Below, in pieces: positions 1-8,895 of a stretch of 64,000 bases of DNA (positions within the stretch are counted from its first letter, which is position 1; each line of letters opens with the position of its first letter). This stretch comes from Lentibacillus populi (GTDB lineage Bacteria; Bacillota; Bacilli; Bacillales; Amphibacillaceae), in the NCBI GenBank assembly GCA_014642895.1, contig BMJD01000015.1, positions 1 to 64,000 on the forward strand. Direction: 5' to 3'. The position numbers and the translations under genes were made by a program. The notes beneath the pieces are model-generated. The model was not told the origin of the DNA and made no database searches. It saw nothing but the letters and a program-made list of their open reading frames with translations.

Positions 1-323
1 GTATTTTCGGCCTTGTTGTATTGTTATTAAACTGTATTGGCAATAAATGAATGTGATATACCTCCTATCCAGGCTAGAAATTCTTTTTCATCATAGACGG
101 TGGCTGCGCGAATGCGGAGCCATGTTGGTTTCTTATCTTTCAAAAAAGGCAAAAAAAGCCCTTGGGCTGTCACCCAACCGAAATTCATCTCCCCCTTACC
201 GTTGGGCTACGCCCTTCACACGCTTGAAGAGGGAGACTTCTTTCGGAAGTACGTTAAAAACTGCCAAATTCGGCAGTTCAACTGTTTCCTAATTAATGAA
301 CAAAAATCCAGCCTTATAGAATA
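1..323. other. Non-coding left edge
   Basis: No supportable gene is seen in this stretch. The open frames on the + strand here lack a ribosome binding site and resemble no family I know. The only structured element is the hairpin at 251-278, which closes the minus-strand ECF operon. The rest shows GC-richer short inverted patches around 150-240 that I could not assign. Confidence 0.5.
251..278 (-). terminator. Terminator of the first ECF operon
   Basis: On the minus strand AACTGCC, a six-base loop and GGCAGTT are followed by a short T run. It sits about 45 nt after the stop of the duplex ATPase gene, the last gene of the operon, so it is probably the operon's intrinsic terminator. Confidence 0.65.
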
Positions 324-2099
324 CTACCCCAGCCTCCCCATCAATTTCTCCTCCACGAAATAACTATCATCCAAACCAAGCCGCTTAGCTATCCGCATCA
401 CATAAGGCTGTTCCAAACCGGCGTGTTTCAGTACCGGTTCATTCGAAAAGACATTTCTTGGGTCGCCATCCAACAACACCTGACCTTGGTTAAAAACAAC
501 AATCCGTTCAAACACTTCGGCTGCAAAGTCCATGTCATGCAGAATACAAATAACCAGCTTCCCGGCACGCCTTAACTCCTCGATGATATGCTTGATCTTT
601 TCCTTTCCAGCGTAATCCTGTCCCATCGTTGGTTCATCAAAAATAAGCACATCCGTGTTCATCGAGAGAATCGAAGCGATAGAAATCATTTTTCGTTCTG
701 ATAAATTTAAGTCGTATGGGTTCTTTTCCTTATATTCGTCCAATCCGACTTTCTGCAGTGCGTTTATTGCATTTGCCTCTGCATCCCCTTCTCTCTGACC
801 AACATTAAGCGCGCCGAACTTGACTTCCTCAATTACTTTGTTTTTAAATATTTGGTCATTCGGATTTTGAAACACCATGCCAATCTGCTTAGCGATTCCC
901 GCTGCAGTGGATTCGGTAATGTTTTTTCCATCAAGTAAAATTTTCCCTTTTGTCGGGTTGAGCAATCCTTTGAGTAATTTTACAAACGTCGTCTTCCCTG
1001 CTCCGTTTTGCCCGATAATCCCCGTCGACAAATCCTTAAACGTTAAATCAATACCCTTTAATACCTCGATATCTTCTATATAACTATAATGAAGATCCAT
1101 CACCTTTAACTCCGACTTTGATCGTTTTTCATCTGTACCCGATCGATTTTGGACGCCGATCGATCGACTTTCCTCTGCTCCTGATCGACTTTGCGTTTGG
1201 CACACATTACTTCCCGACCTATTTTCCTTTATGATGGCTTTTTGTCCAGCGTGTTTTTCCATTTCTTTAGCCAGTTCCCCTTGTACTTCCTCTATCGTAA
1301 CCGGATAATGACCTGTTTCCGGATTTTTTATCCCAAGTTTTTTCGCCATCCTGGTAATAACAGGGGGAGTAACACCATAATTAAATAAATCTTCCAAAGA
1401 AAAAATAGCTGCAGGGCTATCATAAGCAATTCGTTTTCCGTCATCAAGGAGCAGCACTTTATCGGCATATTGTGCGACTTTTTCCATTTTATGCTCTGCC
1501 ATAATAATGGTAATTCCTTCTCTTGTCAGATTCTCCACAACCTTAAAAACCTCTTCAGAACTCTGAGGATCCAATTGGGATGTCGGTTCATCAAGAATGA
1601 TCACTTCCGGTTTCATTACGATCACACTGGCAATCGCCACCCGTTGCATTTGCCCACCGGAAAGCTCAAATGGATTCTTTTCCCTTAGATCACTAATATT
1701 TAACAAGGTCAGACTTTCTTCAATCCGATCGATCATCTCCTTCCTTTCCAGCCCAATATTTTCAAGCCCAAACGCAATCTCATCGAACACGTTGAATTTT
1801 GCACCGCTAATTTGGGAAAACGGGTTTTCAAACACGAGACCTACCTTGCTAACAATATCAGGCATACCGTGTTGCTTAACTTCCATTCCATCAAGCATTA
1901 CTTTTCCGCCGTATGCCCCCTTGAAAAAATGTGGGACAAGCCCGGACAAAGCAAAACAAAGTGTCGATTTACCGGCCGTATTCCGTCCGATTAGTCCAAT
2001 AAATTCACCCTTTTCAATTGTGAATGACACGTTATCAAGCACCAATTTTTCTGTATCCGGATATTTATATTTCAGCCCTTTTACCTCGATCATACTCAT
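324..2099 (-). CDS. ECF transporter duplex ATPase (EcfA-EcfA' fusion)
   Basis: This is a cytoplasmic energising subunit of an energy-coupling-factor vitamin or metal importer, with two ABC ATPase domains on one chain of about 591 aa. Domain 1 has a Walker A of the form GRNTAGKST (about residues 38-46), an LSGGQ signature and Walker B ILDEPTSQLDP. Domain 2 has GQNGAGKTT, a degenerate LSERK signature and FDEPTMGQD. The ATG at 2099 is preferred because GGAGG lies 8 nt upstream and the start overlaps the EcfT stop as ATGA; an ATG 15 nt further upstream has no such site. The linker between the two domains (about residues 290-340) is unusually Arg-Ser rich with a seven-residue period, encoded by a 21-bp repeat that also occurs in intergenic DNA. 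The substrate is unknown and depends on the S component. Confidence 0.93.
   Translation of the reverse strand: MSMIEVKGLKYKYPDTEKLVLDNVSFTIEKGEFIGLIGRNTAGKSTLCFALSGLVPHFFKGAYGGKVMLDGMEVKQHGMPDIVSKVGLVFENPFSQISGAKFNVFDEIAFGLENIGLERKEMIDRIEESLTLLNISDLREKNPFELSGGQMQRVAIASVIVMKPEVIILDEPTSQLDPQSSEEVFKVVENLTREGITIIMAEHKMEKVAQYADKVLLLDDGKRIAYDSPAAIFSLEDLFNYGVTPPVITRMAKKLGIKNPETGHYPVTIEEVQGELAKEMEKHAGQKAIIKENRSGSNVCQTQSRSGAEESRSIGVQNRSGTDEKRSKSELKVMDLHYSYIEDIEVLKGIDLTFKDLSTGIIGQNGAGKTTFVKLLKGLLNPTKGKILLDGKNITESTAAGIAKQIGMVFQNPNDQIFKNKVIEEVKFGALNVGQREGDAEANAINALQKVGLDEYKEKNPYDLNLSERKMISIASILSMNTDVLIFDEPTMGQDYAGKEKIKHIIEELRRAGKLVICILHDMDFAAEVFERIVVFNQGQVLLDGDPRNVFSNEPVLKHAGLEQPYVMRIAKRLGLDDSYFVEEKLMGRLG
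1097..1203. repeat. 21-bp-period repeat inside the ATPase linker
   Basis: Cores of the type YGATCGAYTTT begin at 1119, 1140, 1161 and 1182, exactly 21 nt apart, with weaker copies possible on both sides. The 10 nt between cores vary. Since 21 nt equals seven codons, the repeat does not shift the reading frame. In the protein it yields heptads containing RS (SRSGAEE, SRSIGVQ, NRSGTDE, KRSKSEL). Arrays of the same period and a similar core occur in intergenic DNA at 5448 and 13083. Confidence 0.85.
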
Positions 2100-2863
2100 A
2101 AGCAAATCCTCCAAACGATCGCCCCGACAAAAACAACATACAAAAACAACTGAATGATCCCCTGATGGCGATAATCCTTCTTTGCATGAAGAAATGTCTT
2201 GTTCTGTTTTGTATTAAATCCACGCATTTCCAGAGCAATTGCCCGTTCACGTGTATCATTCAGCGAATTAAGCACAACTGGTCCAATTAATGGAAAAAAG
2301 GCTCTCATTCTTACAAATAGATTACCTTCTGTCTCCATCCCCCGAGAACGCTGGGCATCGGTTATTTTTCCCATTGTAGCTTGCATTTGCGGGATAATTT
2401 GTAAAACAGATAACAGTACATAGCCAATTTTTGGTGACATCCCTTTTTTCATCAGCCGTTCCATCAGTTCATCAGGCTTTGTCGTCAAGATTAATACGCC
2501 AAATGAACTTAGCATATTTATTACGCGAAGTGTAATTAGCAGTGCATACGATAACCCCTCTTGATAAAAAGCAAATCCGCCCAGTGAAAATAGAACCGTT
2601 TTATTATCAGGATGAAACGCACCTTGAACGATAATGATCGATACAATCAAGATTATGCCGATAGCAATAATTGGCAATATTTTTCTAAAGACCTTGCCAA
2701 TGATTAGCAAAAGTACACTAATCGCGGTGACGGCAAAAACGAAAGTATGAATTGGCAGGATATACGTAACCGCAATGCTGACAATAACATAAAGCAGTTT
2801 TGTAAGCGGATCGATATCGTGCATGAGCGATTTTTTGTCTACATATAATGTCATCGACTTCAT
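2096..2863 (-). CDS. ECF transporter T component (EcfT, CbiQ-type)
   Basis: A 255-aa integral membrane coupling subunit of an ECF transporter. The sequence has several hydrophobic segments in the first 120 residues. The C-terminal half carries the coupling motifs typical of the family: QRSRGMETEG around residue 165 and a second ERAIALEMRGF motif that contacts the ATPase. An RBS (AGAGGTTG) precedes the ATG at 2863. The stop overlaps the ATPase start by 4 nt, so the two are translationally coupled. Family membership is clear; the substrate is not. Confidence 0.92.
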   Translation of the reverse strand: MKSMTLYVDKKSLMHDIDPLTKLLYVIVSIAVTYILPIHTFVFAVTAISVLLLIIGKVFRKILPIIAIGIILIVSIIIVQGAFHPDNKTVLFSLGGFAFYQEGLSYALLITLRVINMLSSFGVLILTTKPDELMERLMKKGMSPKIGYVLLSVLQIIPQMQATMGKITDAQRSRGMETEGNLFVRMRAFFPLIGPVVLNSLNDTRERAIALEMRGFNTKQNKTFLHAKKDYRHQGIIQLFLYVVFVGAIVWRICL

Positions 2864-2943
2864 GTTATCAACCTCTTATCACTAAGTTAGAATCAATGCA
2901 CCGTCGGATTTGATATTCCAACTGCAGAATGATTGGGTATCTG

Positions 2944-3061
2944 TTCAGCGACTTTCAGACTATGTTCAGGCGATTATTCCAGTATTTCAGCAACTTCCGG
3001 GTTTGGTTCAGCGACTTTATGCCAAACTTCAGCAACTTTTCAAGAAGCTTCAGCATCTTTA
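2944..3061. repeat. Six-unit 21-bp tandem degenerate repeat
   Basis: TTCAGCRACTTT-like cores begin at 2944, 2965, 2986, 3007, 3028 and 3049, each exactly 21 nt from the last. The 9 nt between cores are not conserved. The array fills the gap between the ECF S component and the T component. Open frames across it are low-complexity and lack start signals, so it is read as non-coding. Confidence 0.9.
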
Positions 3062-3110
3062 GAGTTAGACTTCTATCGGCGAAGCTTCATTTTGCTAACG
3101 ACCAATTCAC

Positions 3111-3713
3111 CTAAAGCTCTTTTATTTCATTATCACTGCGATAAATATTCGTAAGTGTTTTCGGCAATCCTTTAAAGAGCAGGAAGCTGATGATAACCGT
3201 AACAACTTTATCCGGCACATCGACAACAATACTATCAGCAAATGATGCTATCCACACAGGCATATCCTTGGAGACGAGAAATGCATAAAATGCGTCTCCC
3301 CATACATTTCCGGTTTGTCCACCCCAGAAAATAATATTTAGTGGCGTCGAAATGGTCGCTGCGGCAAATCCTACGACAAACCCGATAACGATTGCCTTTT
3401 TGACATTGGCAATCCAGCCTTTATACGCCATAACTCCGACAATCAAACCAATTGCACCGCTTGTGATTGCGTAAACTGTTGAAATGGGATCAACTGTTAT
3501 ACCGTAAATAATATTATTAATAATACCTGATGCAGCTCCAATCACTGGTCCTGCCAGCATACTGGATAATACAGTGCCAATCGAATCAAGCCAAAGTGGC
3601 AACTTTAACAACCCGGCAAATAATTTTCCAAGATAGTTTATCCCAATTGCCGCAGGTATCAAAACAATCGCAGCAGTTGATAATTTAAATGACCACATAC
3701 TTTCCTTACTCAT
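3111..3713 (-). CDS. ECF transporter S component, substrate unknown
   Basis: A 200-aa membrane protein with about six hydrophobic segments, Gly/Ala-rich helices and a conserved-looking central stretch (PVIGAASGIINNIIYG, about residues 54-69), fitting the substrate-binding subunit of an ECF transporter. It lies upstream of the T and ATPase genes on the same strand, separated from them by about 250 nt of repeat. The ATG at 3713 follows GGGGGAG. No riboswitch was recognised upstream, so the substrate cannot be read from regulation. The start overlaps the stop of a decayed upstream gene, a sign that an older operon once extended further. Confidence 0.8.
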   Translation of the reverse strand: MSKESMWSFKLSTAAIVLIPAAIGINYLGKLFAGLLKLPLWLDSIGTVLSSMLAGPVIGAASGIINNIIYGITVDPISTVYAITSGAIGLIVGVMAYKGWIANVKKAIVIGFVVGFAAATISTPLNIIFWGGQTGNVWGDAFYAFLVSKDMPVWIASFADSIVVDVPDKVVTVIISFLLFKGLPKTLTNIYRSDNEIKEL

Positions 3714-3912
3714 GTTTCTCCCCCTTTATATGGATTTGATGTTTCGGTAACTGCAGACTTCCTAAAACAATATATGCTTTCGTTGGACCAGTTAATTCAT
3801 CAGTCCTGCTCACTCCAATCATTATTGTTTGATCGACATTTTCTGCAATCCCTTGTGAATACTATCACATAAGTGGAAGTGACCACCTCTCAAACCTGTA
3901 ATCGATATTCAT
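3706..3912 (-). pseudogene. Decayed gene fragment upstream of the ECF S component
   Basis: On the minus strand an ATG at 3912 (preceded by a GGTG-containing site) opens a 69-codon frame whose stop overlaps the S-component start. The frame is interrupted by two adjacent stops (TGA TAG) at codons 16-17. After them about 50 codons run open to the end, with protein-like composition (for example TDELTGPTKAYIVLGSLQLP). The overlap with the next start is typical of an operon gene. I read this as an internally deleted remnant. I do not recognise the family. Confidence 0.45.
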
Positions 3913-4015
3913 ATGTCTTGTCACCTATATTTACATATAATCAAATAAAAAGCAACAGAATATTGTTTTCTATTAAACTTATTATCTACCTAATATAGCT
4001 GGGGGAAGTCATAGC

Positions 4016-4058
4016 AAATATATACTCCCAATATTTTCTTGCAGGAGTTTATATATTT
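4016..4058. other. Hairpin in the ECF/symporter intergenic region
   Basis: An AT-rich inverted repeat (AAATATATACTCC paired with GGAGTTTATATATTT, 15-nt loop, two-base bulge) lies 60 nt before the symporter start. No T run follows on the + strand. It could be an operator or part of a leader. The rest of the 3.9-4.1 kb gap is AT-rich, with nothing else recognised. Confidence 0.4.
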
Positions 4059-4117
4059 ACGTCGAATATTATACTATTAGAATATTTTTATCGTTTTGTA
4101 ACAAGGAGGATCTATCT

Positions 4118-5329
4118 ATGAAAGTAAATTTAGTAACTCAAATATTTATCGCTTTTGTTGCGGCGATCATTCTCGGGGTTATTTTCGGTAACTCCATTGA
4201 TGTGATTGCACCCCTTGGTGATTTATTTCTACGCTTAATTAAGTTCATTATTGCCCCGCTTATCCTCGCAACACTTGTCGTAGGTGTTTCCAGCAGTGGT
4301 GATCCGAAACAGCTCGGGCGTATGGGAGCAAAAACAATTATTTACTATCTGCTGACTACCGCTTTAGCCATTATCATTGGCTTAGCAGTTGCATTTGCAT
4401 TTTCACCTGGAAAAGGACTTGATATTTCAGCAGGGAATACAGAAATGGCAAAAGAAGCTGCTGCACAAGAACCACCGGGAACAATCGAAACATTGTTAAA
4501 TATCGTACCGGAAAATCCATTCAGCGCTTTAGCTGAAGCTAATATATTACAAATTATCTTTTTTGCCTTATTCATCGGATTGGCCATCACGCTTGTAGGT
4601 GAGAAGGCACAACCTATTTATCGCTTTTTTGATGGATTTGCCGAAATTATGTATAAAATCACCGGAATCATCATGAAGTTTGCACCAATCGGAGTACTGG
4701 GGCTAGTCGCACCAGTTGTTGGTGAGTATGGACTATCCGTTTTACTGCCATTGATCAAGGTCATTCTTGCTGTTCTAGTCGCCTGCATTATTCACGCAGC
4801 TCTTGTCTACTCATCAGCCGTTAAATTGTACGGAAAGATGAGTCCGCTAACCTTTTTTAAAGGAATTTCACCTGCTGCAATCGTTGCCTTTAGTACAGCA
4901 AGCAGTGCGGGGACATTGCCGGTGACAATCAAAAATGCACAGGAAAATTTAGGGGTATCGAACAGAATTAGCAGTTTTGTTCTACCGCTTGGTGCTACAA
5001 TAAACATGGATGGAACCGCGATTTATCAAGGTGTGTCGGTTATCTTTATCGCCCAATTTTATGACCTGAATCTGTCGTTCGTTCAATTACTAACGGTCGT
5101 GTTAACAACTGTATTGGCATCCATTGGGACAGCTGGTGTTCCAGGTGCTGGTCTCATTATGCTGACTATGGTACTTACTTCCATTGGACTACCGCTGGAA
5201 GGAATCGCCTTAATTGCTGGTATTGATCGGATCCTTGATATGCTCAGAACCTCTGTCAACATTGTCGGCGATGCATCAGCAGCTGTTGTAGTAGCAGGAT
5301 CAGAAAAAGAGCTTAGGCATCAAAATTAA
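4118..5329 (+). CDS. Dicarboxylate/amino acid:cation symporter (DAACS family)
   Basis: A 403-aa secondary transporter that would take up C4-dicarboxylates, glutamate/aspartate or neutral amino acids with Na+ or H+. Family hallmarks are visible: the serine-rich re-entrant loop TASSAGTLPVT (about residues 261-271), the NMDGTAIYQGV motif (about 295-305) and a C-terminal stretch with DRILDMLRTSVNIVGD. About eight membrane segments plus two hairpins are expected. AAGGAGG precedes the ATG by 8 nt. It stands alone, followed by a strong terminator. The substrate cannot be fixed from sequence. Confidence 0.93.
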   Translation: MKVNLVTQIFIAFVAAIILGVIFGNSIDVIAPLGDLFLRLIKFIIAPLILATLVVGVSSSGDPKQLGRMGAKTIIYYLLTTALAIIIGLAVAFAFSPGKGLDISAGNTEMAKEAAAQEPPGTIETLLNIVPENPFSALAEANILQIIFFALFIGLAITLVGEKAQPIYRFFDGFAEIMYKITGIIMKFAPIGVLGLVAPVVGEYGLSVLLPLIKVILAVLVACIIHAALVYSSAVKLYGKMSPLTFFKGISPAAIVAFSTASSAGTLPVTIKNAQENLGVSNRISSFVLPLGATINMDGTAIYQGVSVIFIAQFYDLNLSFVQLLTVVLTTVLASIGTAGVPGAGLIMLTMVLTSIGLPLEGIALIAGIDRILDMLRTSVNIVGDASAAVVVAGSEKELRHQN

Positions 5330-5370
5330 TTATAGATAACCTAAATATTAGAGATAATCCTAGTGAAGTC

Positions 5371-5412
5371 GCCACATCATTGGGAACATGACCATAGATG
5401 TGGTGCTTTTTT
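5371..5412 (+). terminator. Terminator of the DAACS symporter gene
   Basis: CCACATC and GATGTGG pair around an 18-nt loop, followed by TGC and six T residues, about 40 nt after the symporter stop. Confidence 0.8.
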
Positions 5413-5447
5413 GTATTCATGAATAAGCGAGTGACGCCCGTGTTCCT

Positions 5448-5480
5448 TGATCGACTTTGTCCTAAGCTCGATCGATTCCC
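5448..5480. repeat. Two copies of the 21-bp repeat
   Basis: TGATCGACTTT at 5448 and CGATCGATTCC at 5469 are 21 nt apart and match the core found in the ATPase linker and at 13083. Flanking units are too degenerate to call. The 5413-5615 gap otherwise holds nothing I recognise. Confidence 0.6.
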
Positions 5481-5624
5481 GGCCAATCGTACAAATAAGC
5501 GTGCGATTCCGACCTGTTAAGGTGAATACCGAGGTCGAGCGTGTGGCTCTTTCATATAAGCTACCTTAATTCACCAGATTGAACATTCACTTTCAGGAAA
5601 TACTACGAATAAGAGGTGATTGAT

Positions 5625-5867
5625 ATGGCGAAAAAGCATTTGGAGCAATTTAAAGGGCAAGTTATGAAAGCAAAGGGATACAAAGTAAATAGCCATAATC
5701 CTAACGATGTAAAATACGAAGTTGCAAATGAGCAAGGAGTTCCGCTAAAAAAAGGATATAATGGAAAACTTACGTCCGAACAAGCAGGGAAAGTCGGTGG
5801 CCCCATTGGTGGTAATATGGTTAAGGAAATGGTGAGAATGGCTCAAGAGCAAATGAAGCGAAACTAA
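5625..5867 (+). CDS. Alpha/beta-type small acid-soluble spore protein
   Basis: An 80-aa basic protein carrying the SASP signature KLTSEQAGKVGGPIGGNMVK around residues 50-69. Proteins of this family coat spore DNA and protect it from UV and hydrolysis. The N-terminal half (KGYKVNSHNPNDVKYEVANE) is longer than in classic SspA/SspB, so this is a variant member. The ATG at 5625 is chosen because AAGAGGTGA ends 5 nt upstream; an in-frame GTG at 5616 overlaps that site. It implies a sporulating host. Expression would be expected from a forespore sigma-G promoter, which I did not identify. Confidence 0.85.
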   Translation: MAKKHLEQFKGQVMKAKGYKVNSHNPNDVKYEVANEQGVPLKKGYNGKLTSEQAGKVGGPIGGNMVKEMVRMAQEQMKRN

Positions 5868-5873
5868 ATTTAT

Positions 5874-5898
5874 GCTGGTCGCTCATTTGAGGACCAGC
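5874..5898. terminator. Shared hairpin between two convergent spore-type genes
   Basis: GCTGGTC and GACCAGC pair around an 11-nt loop, between the stops of the two convergent genes. There is no strong T run on either side, so its strength is uncertain. Confidence 0.5.
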
Positions 5899-5903
5899 GA
5901 AAA

Positions 5904-6086
5904 TCATTCATTCTCCTTCCGTATATCCTTGGGGTCCGTATCGCTATACACACTAGTACCGTGTCCACCTGTCGTTTTTGCGAGCCACGCTTTTACCTCA
6001 TTGTATGACATACCGGATTGTGCATTTTTTCGTTTTACTTCATCAATGTCTGTTCCTACAACGGTGTATTTTTTATTGTTTTCCAT
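5904..6086 (-). CDS. Small spore-type protein, possibly gamma-type SASP-like
   Basis: A 60-aa hydrophilic protein with GAGGTG 7 nt before its ATG. The segments EVKRKNAQSG and DTDPKDIRKEN, each followed by Gly/Ser-rich or terminal residues, recall the repeated QxRKQNxQS units of gamma-type small acid-soluble spore proteins, which serve as amino-acid stores during germination. The match is from motif memory only. It is convergent with the SASP gene next door, which fits a sporulation role. A generic short hypothetical protein is the alternative. Confidence 0.6.
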   Translation of the reverse strand: MENNKKYTVVGTDIDEVKRKNAQSGMSYNEVKAWLAKTTGGHGTSVYSDTDPKDIRKENE

Positions 6087-6140
6087 ATAAGCACCTCGTT
6101 TGTTTACCCTTACCTTTTCCGAAAAGGTTATCGATCATGC

Positions 6141-6170
6141 AAAAAAAGAAACCCTTTTTTTAAAAGAGTT
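6141..6170 (-). terminator. Terminator of codBA
   Basis: On the minus strand AACTCTTT pairs with AAAGGGTT (one G-U pair), followed by TC and seven T residues, 14 nt after the codA stop. Confidence 0.7.
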
Positions 6171-6183
6171 CCCACAACAAAAG

Positions 6184-7452
6184 CTAACTACGATTAAAAT
6201 CAACCTGCTCATCAATTTCAAGTTTAACCAACGTTTCACTCGGTTTCGTCTCCGCTATGATCTGTCCATTTCTTACAGCGTAACGGACAGTCGCTTGCTT
6301 ACGGATCGTGTCATATTCATTGTCGGCATCAAGTACGATTAAATTAGCTTTTTTCCCTGGCTCGATACCATAATTATTAGTCATGTGCATTGTCCGCGCA
6401 CTATTTTTTGTAATCAAATCAATACTATTAACAATTTGCTCATACCCCATTAATTGTGCAGCATGAATCCCCATATGAAGCACCTGCAGCATGTTGCCTG
6501 TTCCAAGCGGATACCACGGATCAAAAATATCATCATGACCAAAGCAAACATTCATTCCTGACTCAAGCAATTCTTTGACACGTGTCAATCCTCTACGTTT
6601 AGGGTACGTATCAAATCTCCCTTGTAAATGGATATTGACAAGTGGATTGGCAATAAAATTGATGTCCGACAGCTTTAATAGACGGAAAAGCTTTTGTGTG
6701 TAAGCATTATTATACGACCCCATCGCTGTTGTATGACTGGCCGTTACCCGATTCCCCAGGTCCCGCTGATAAGCCTCGTTTGCCACCACTTCCACAAAAC
6801 GGGACTGTTCATCATCAATTTCATCACAATGGATGTCTACAAGCCGATCGTATTTTTCAGCCAAATCAAAGGCGATTTTAAGCGATTCGACACCATATTC
6901 CCGAGTAAATTCATAATGTGGAATACCACCAACCGCATCAGCACCCATCTTCAGGGCCTCTTCTAGCAACTCAGCCCCATTTTGATACGATAGGATACCC
7001 TCTTGTGGAAAGGCAACAATCTGTAAATCAAGATACTCCGCTATCTCTTCCTTTACTTCCAACATCGCTTGTAATGCCGTTAATGCTGGATCTGTAACAT
7101 CAACATGTGTACGTACATGCTGAATCCCTTGGGCAATTTGCCATTTTAGAGCTTGTTTCGCCCTTGTTTTAACATCTTCTTTTGTCACCGTTTTTTTCCG
7201 TTCCGACCAGCGCTCAATCCCTTCAAATAACGTTCCGCTCTGATTCCATTCCGGTTCGCCAGCTGTCAGGGTAGTATCTAAATGAATATGTGGCTCGATG
7301 AACGGGGGCAGCACAAGTGAACCATTCACATCGATAACCTGCTCCCCCTCCGTTGCCACCTCATCTTTTGTAACATCGGTAATGGTTTTCCCATTTACTA
7401 CAATATTCCATTTTCCTTCTTTTCCTCGTAATGTCGCTTGTTTAATAATCAT
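6184..7452 (-). CDS. codA: Cytosine deaminase
   Basis: A 422-aa amidohydrolase that converts cytosine to uracil and ammonia for pyrimidine salvage. The metal-site motif PHIHLD (about residues 56-61), the HCDEIDD segment (about 208-214), ASHTTAMGS (about 235-243) and [13 protein letters not shown] (about 307-319) are characteristic of the CodA-type enzyme. The length is as expected for the family. It follows codB directly: the codA ATG at 7452 abuts the codB stop, so the pair is one transcriptional unit under the PyrR attenuator upstream of codB. Isocytosine or creatinine deamination is a less likely alternative. Confidence 0.92.
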   Translation of the reverse strand: MIIKQATLRGKEGKWNIVVNGKTITDVTKDEVATEGEQVIDVNGSLVLPPFIEPHIHLDTTLTAGEPEWNQSGTLFEGIERWSERKKTVTKEDVKTRAKQALKWQIAQGIQHVRTHVDVTDPALTALQAMLEVKEEIAEYLDLQIVAFPQEGILSYQNGAELLEEALKMGADAVGGIPHYEFTREYGVESLKIAFDLAEKYDRLVDIHCDEIDDEQSRFVEVVANEAYQRDLGNRVTASHTTAMGSYNNAYTQKLFRLLKLSDINFIANPLVNIHLQGRFDTYPKRRGLTRVKELLESGMNVCFGHDDIFDPWYPLGTGNMLQVLHMGIHAAQLMGYEQIVNSIDLITKNSARTMHMTNNYGIEPGKKANLIVLDADNEYDTIRKQATVRYAVRNGQIIAETKPSETLVKLEIDEQVDFNRS

Positions 7453-8721
7453 TCAATGCCCCACCTTTTCCAACTGTTTCATGACAACATCTTTTTCCGT
7501 AAATTGATTAACTATTTTTGTACCGATAACATGGATAATAGCAGATCCAATTAAAGCATTGATCGGCGGAATGCCTGGTACCAAGTTAGCGATCGCAACA
7601 CCTGCAGCCCAAGCGAACAACGCCACCCAGTTAACTGATTTGAAGCATGCATCCTCTAATTTCGCATAATTACCCCGATGAAGGATGAAAAAGTCAGCCA
7701 TAATAATTGCTCCAATCGATGGTAATGCCGAGCCCAGAATTGTCAGCCAATCAACAAAATTATTGTACAGCCACATTGCAGCAAGTGTCCCAATAATTCC
7801 ATTAAAAATCACTACTTTGTTTTTAGGCAGTTTCGTAATATTGGATAGTCCTAGACCTGATGCGTAAAGGGCATTATCATTAGTTGTCCAAATGTTCAGG
7901 CCAAGAACAATTACTGCCGGAATGATCAAACCCTGGATAAACATTACCTCAGAGATGTCTGATTGGCCTGTCGCAATGGAACCAACTGCCCCGAAAATAA
8001 ACATTAGTGTGTTTCCTATAAAGAAAGCAATTAACGTAGTTATAACTGCTGAACGTTTCGTACGGGCAAAACGGGTAAAATCCGGTGTAAGGGTACCGGC
8101 ACTAATGAACGATCCGATACAGATAGTGAGTGCGGCTGCCAATCCGATAGCTTCTTTCGGCTGATAGGTAAGCAATTCACCCATCCCGCCGAGCATGTCG
8201 ATCGCTTGAAAAACGGAAAAACCACCTAATACTGTAATCAATGGTACCGCAATGAAGCTGATGATTGCTAGTGCTTTCATGCCGAAAAACGCTGTAGCCG
8301 TCATCAAAATACCCGCAATCCCGATTAATACATACGTATCGATTCCCGTAGCTTTGTGAACTGGAACTGCAAACATGGCAGCCCCAACACCAAACCAGCC
8401 AATTTGCGTAAACGAAAGCAGCAGTGATGATAAATAAGAGCCCTTTTCCCCAAAAGCATAACGGGCGAGCAAATGTGTGGATAACCCGGTTTTTGCCGCA
8501 ATATAAGCAAGTGAGCCAGTATAAGCCCCAAGAATCAGATTACCAGCCATGACAATTGTCATAAACTGCATAAATGAAAGTCCTTGGCCAAGCGTTCCAC
8601 CAGACCACATGCTGGCTGAGAAAAATGTTAGTCCAAGCATAACGACAAGCATTTTCCAAAATCCATTTCGATGTGTCTTCGGTACTGCTGTTAACGCAAA
8701 CTCTGAATCCATCTTTTTCAT
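7453..8721 (-). CDS. codB: Cytosine permease (NCS1 family)
   Basis: A 422-aa integral membrane nucleobase:cation symporter with about 12 hydrophobic segments, next to codA. N-terminal features such as SASMWSGGTLGQGLSF and the later WTTNDNALYASGLGLSN segment fit CodB. The reading frame is open further upstream to 8955, but that extension covers a transcription terminator and has no ribosome site. The ATG at 8721 has AGGAGG 7 nt upstream and gives the usual family length. Imported cytosine would be deaminated by CodA to uracil, matching the pyrimidine-sensing attenuator ahead of it. Confidence 0.93.
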   Translation of the reverse strand: MKKMDSEFALTAVPKTHRNGFWKMLVVMLGLTFFSASMWSGGTLGQGLSFMQFMTIVMAGNLILGAYTGSLAYIAAKTGLSTHLLARYAFGEKGSYLSSLLLSFTQIGWFGVGAAMFAVPVHKATGIDTYVLIGIAGILMTATAFFGMKALAIISFIAVPLITVLGGFSVFQAIDMLGGMGELLTYQPKEAIGLAAALTICIGSFISAGTLTPDFTRFARTKRSAVITTLIAFFIGNTLMFIFGAVGSIATGQSDISEVMFIQGLIIPAVIVLGLNIWTTNDNALYASGLGLSNITKLPKNKVVIFNGIIGTLAAMWLYNNFVDWLTILGSALPSIGAIIMADFFILHRGNYAKLEDACFKSVNWVALFAWAAGVAIANLVPGIPPINALIGSAIIHVIGTKIVNQFTEKDVVMKQLEKVGH

Positions 8722-8895
8722 ATCAATTTCCTCCTGTAACAGGGGCGTTTTGAACTTGGCAAACTGTAAAAAGTCTGTATGAATAAAAACATGTAAAATC
8801 TCAGTTTGCCTTAATCTTAAACCCTGTATGATGTGAAACTGATACCAAATCGGGTTGGTGCAGCATTTAAGTAAGTAATACGGAAAGCTGAACAC

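Noticed and set aside
1597..2157. 186-codon + strand open frame
   Set aside because: It is antisense to the first ECF ATPase domain, lacks a ribosome site and has unlikely composition; a shadow of the real gene.
2944..3061. CRISPR array
   Set aside because: The period is only 21 nt with a 12-nt degenerate core; there are no identical repeats or spacers and no cas genes.
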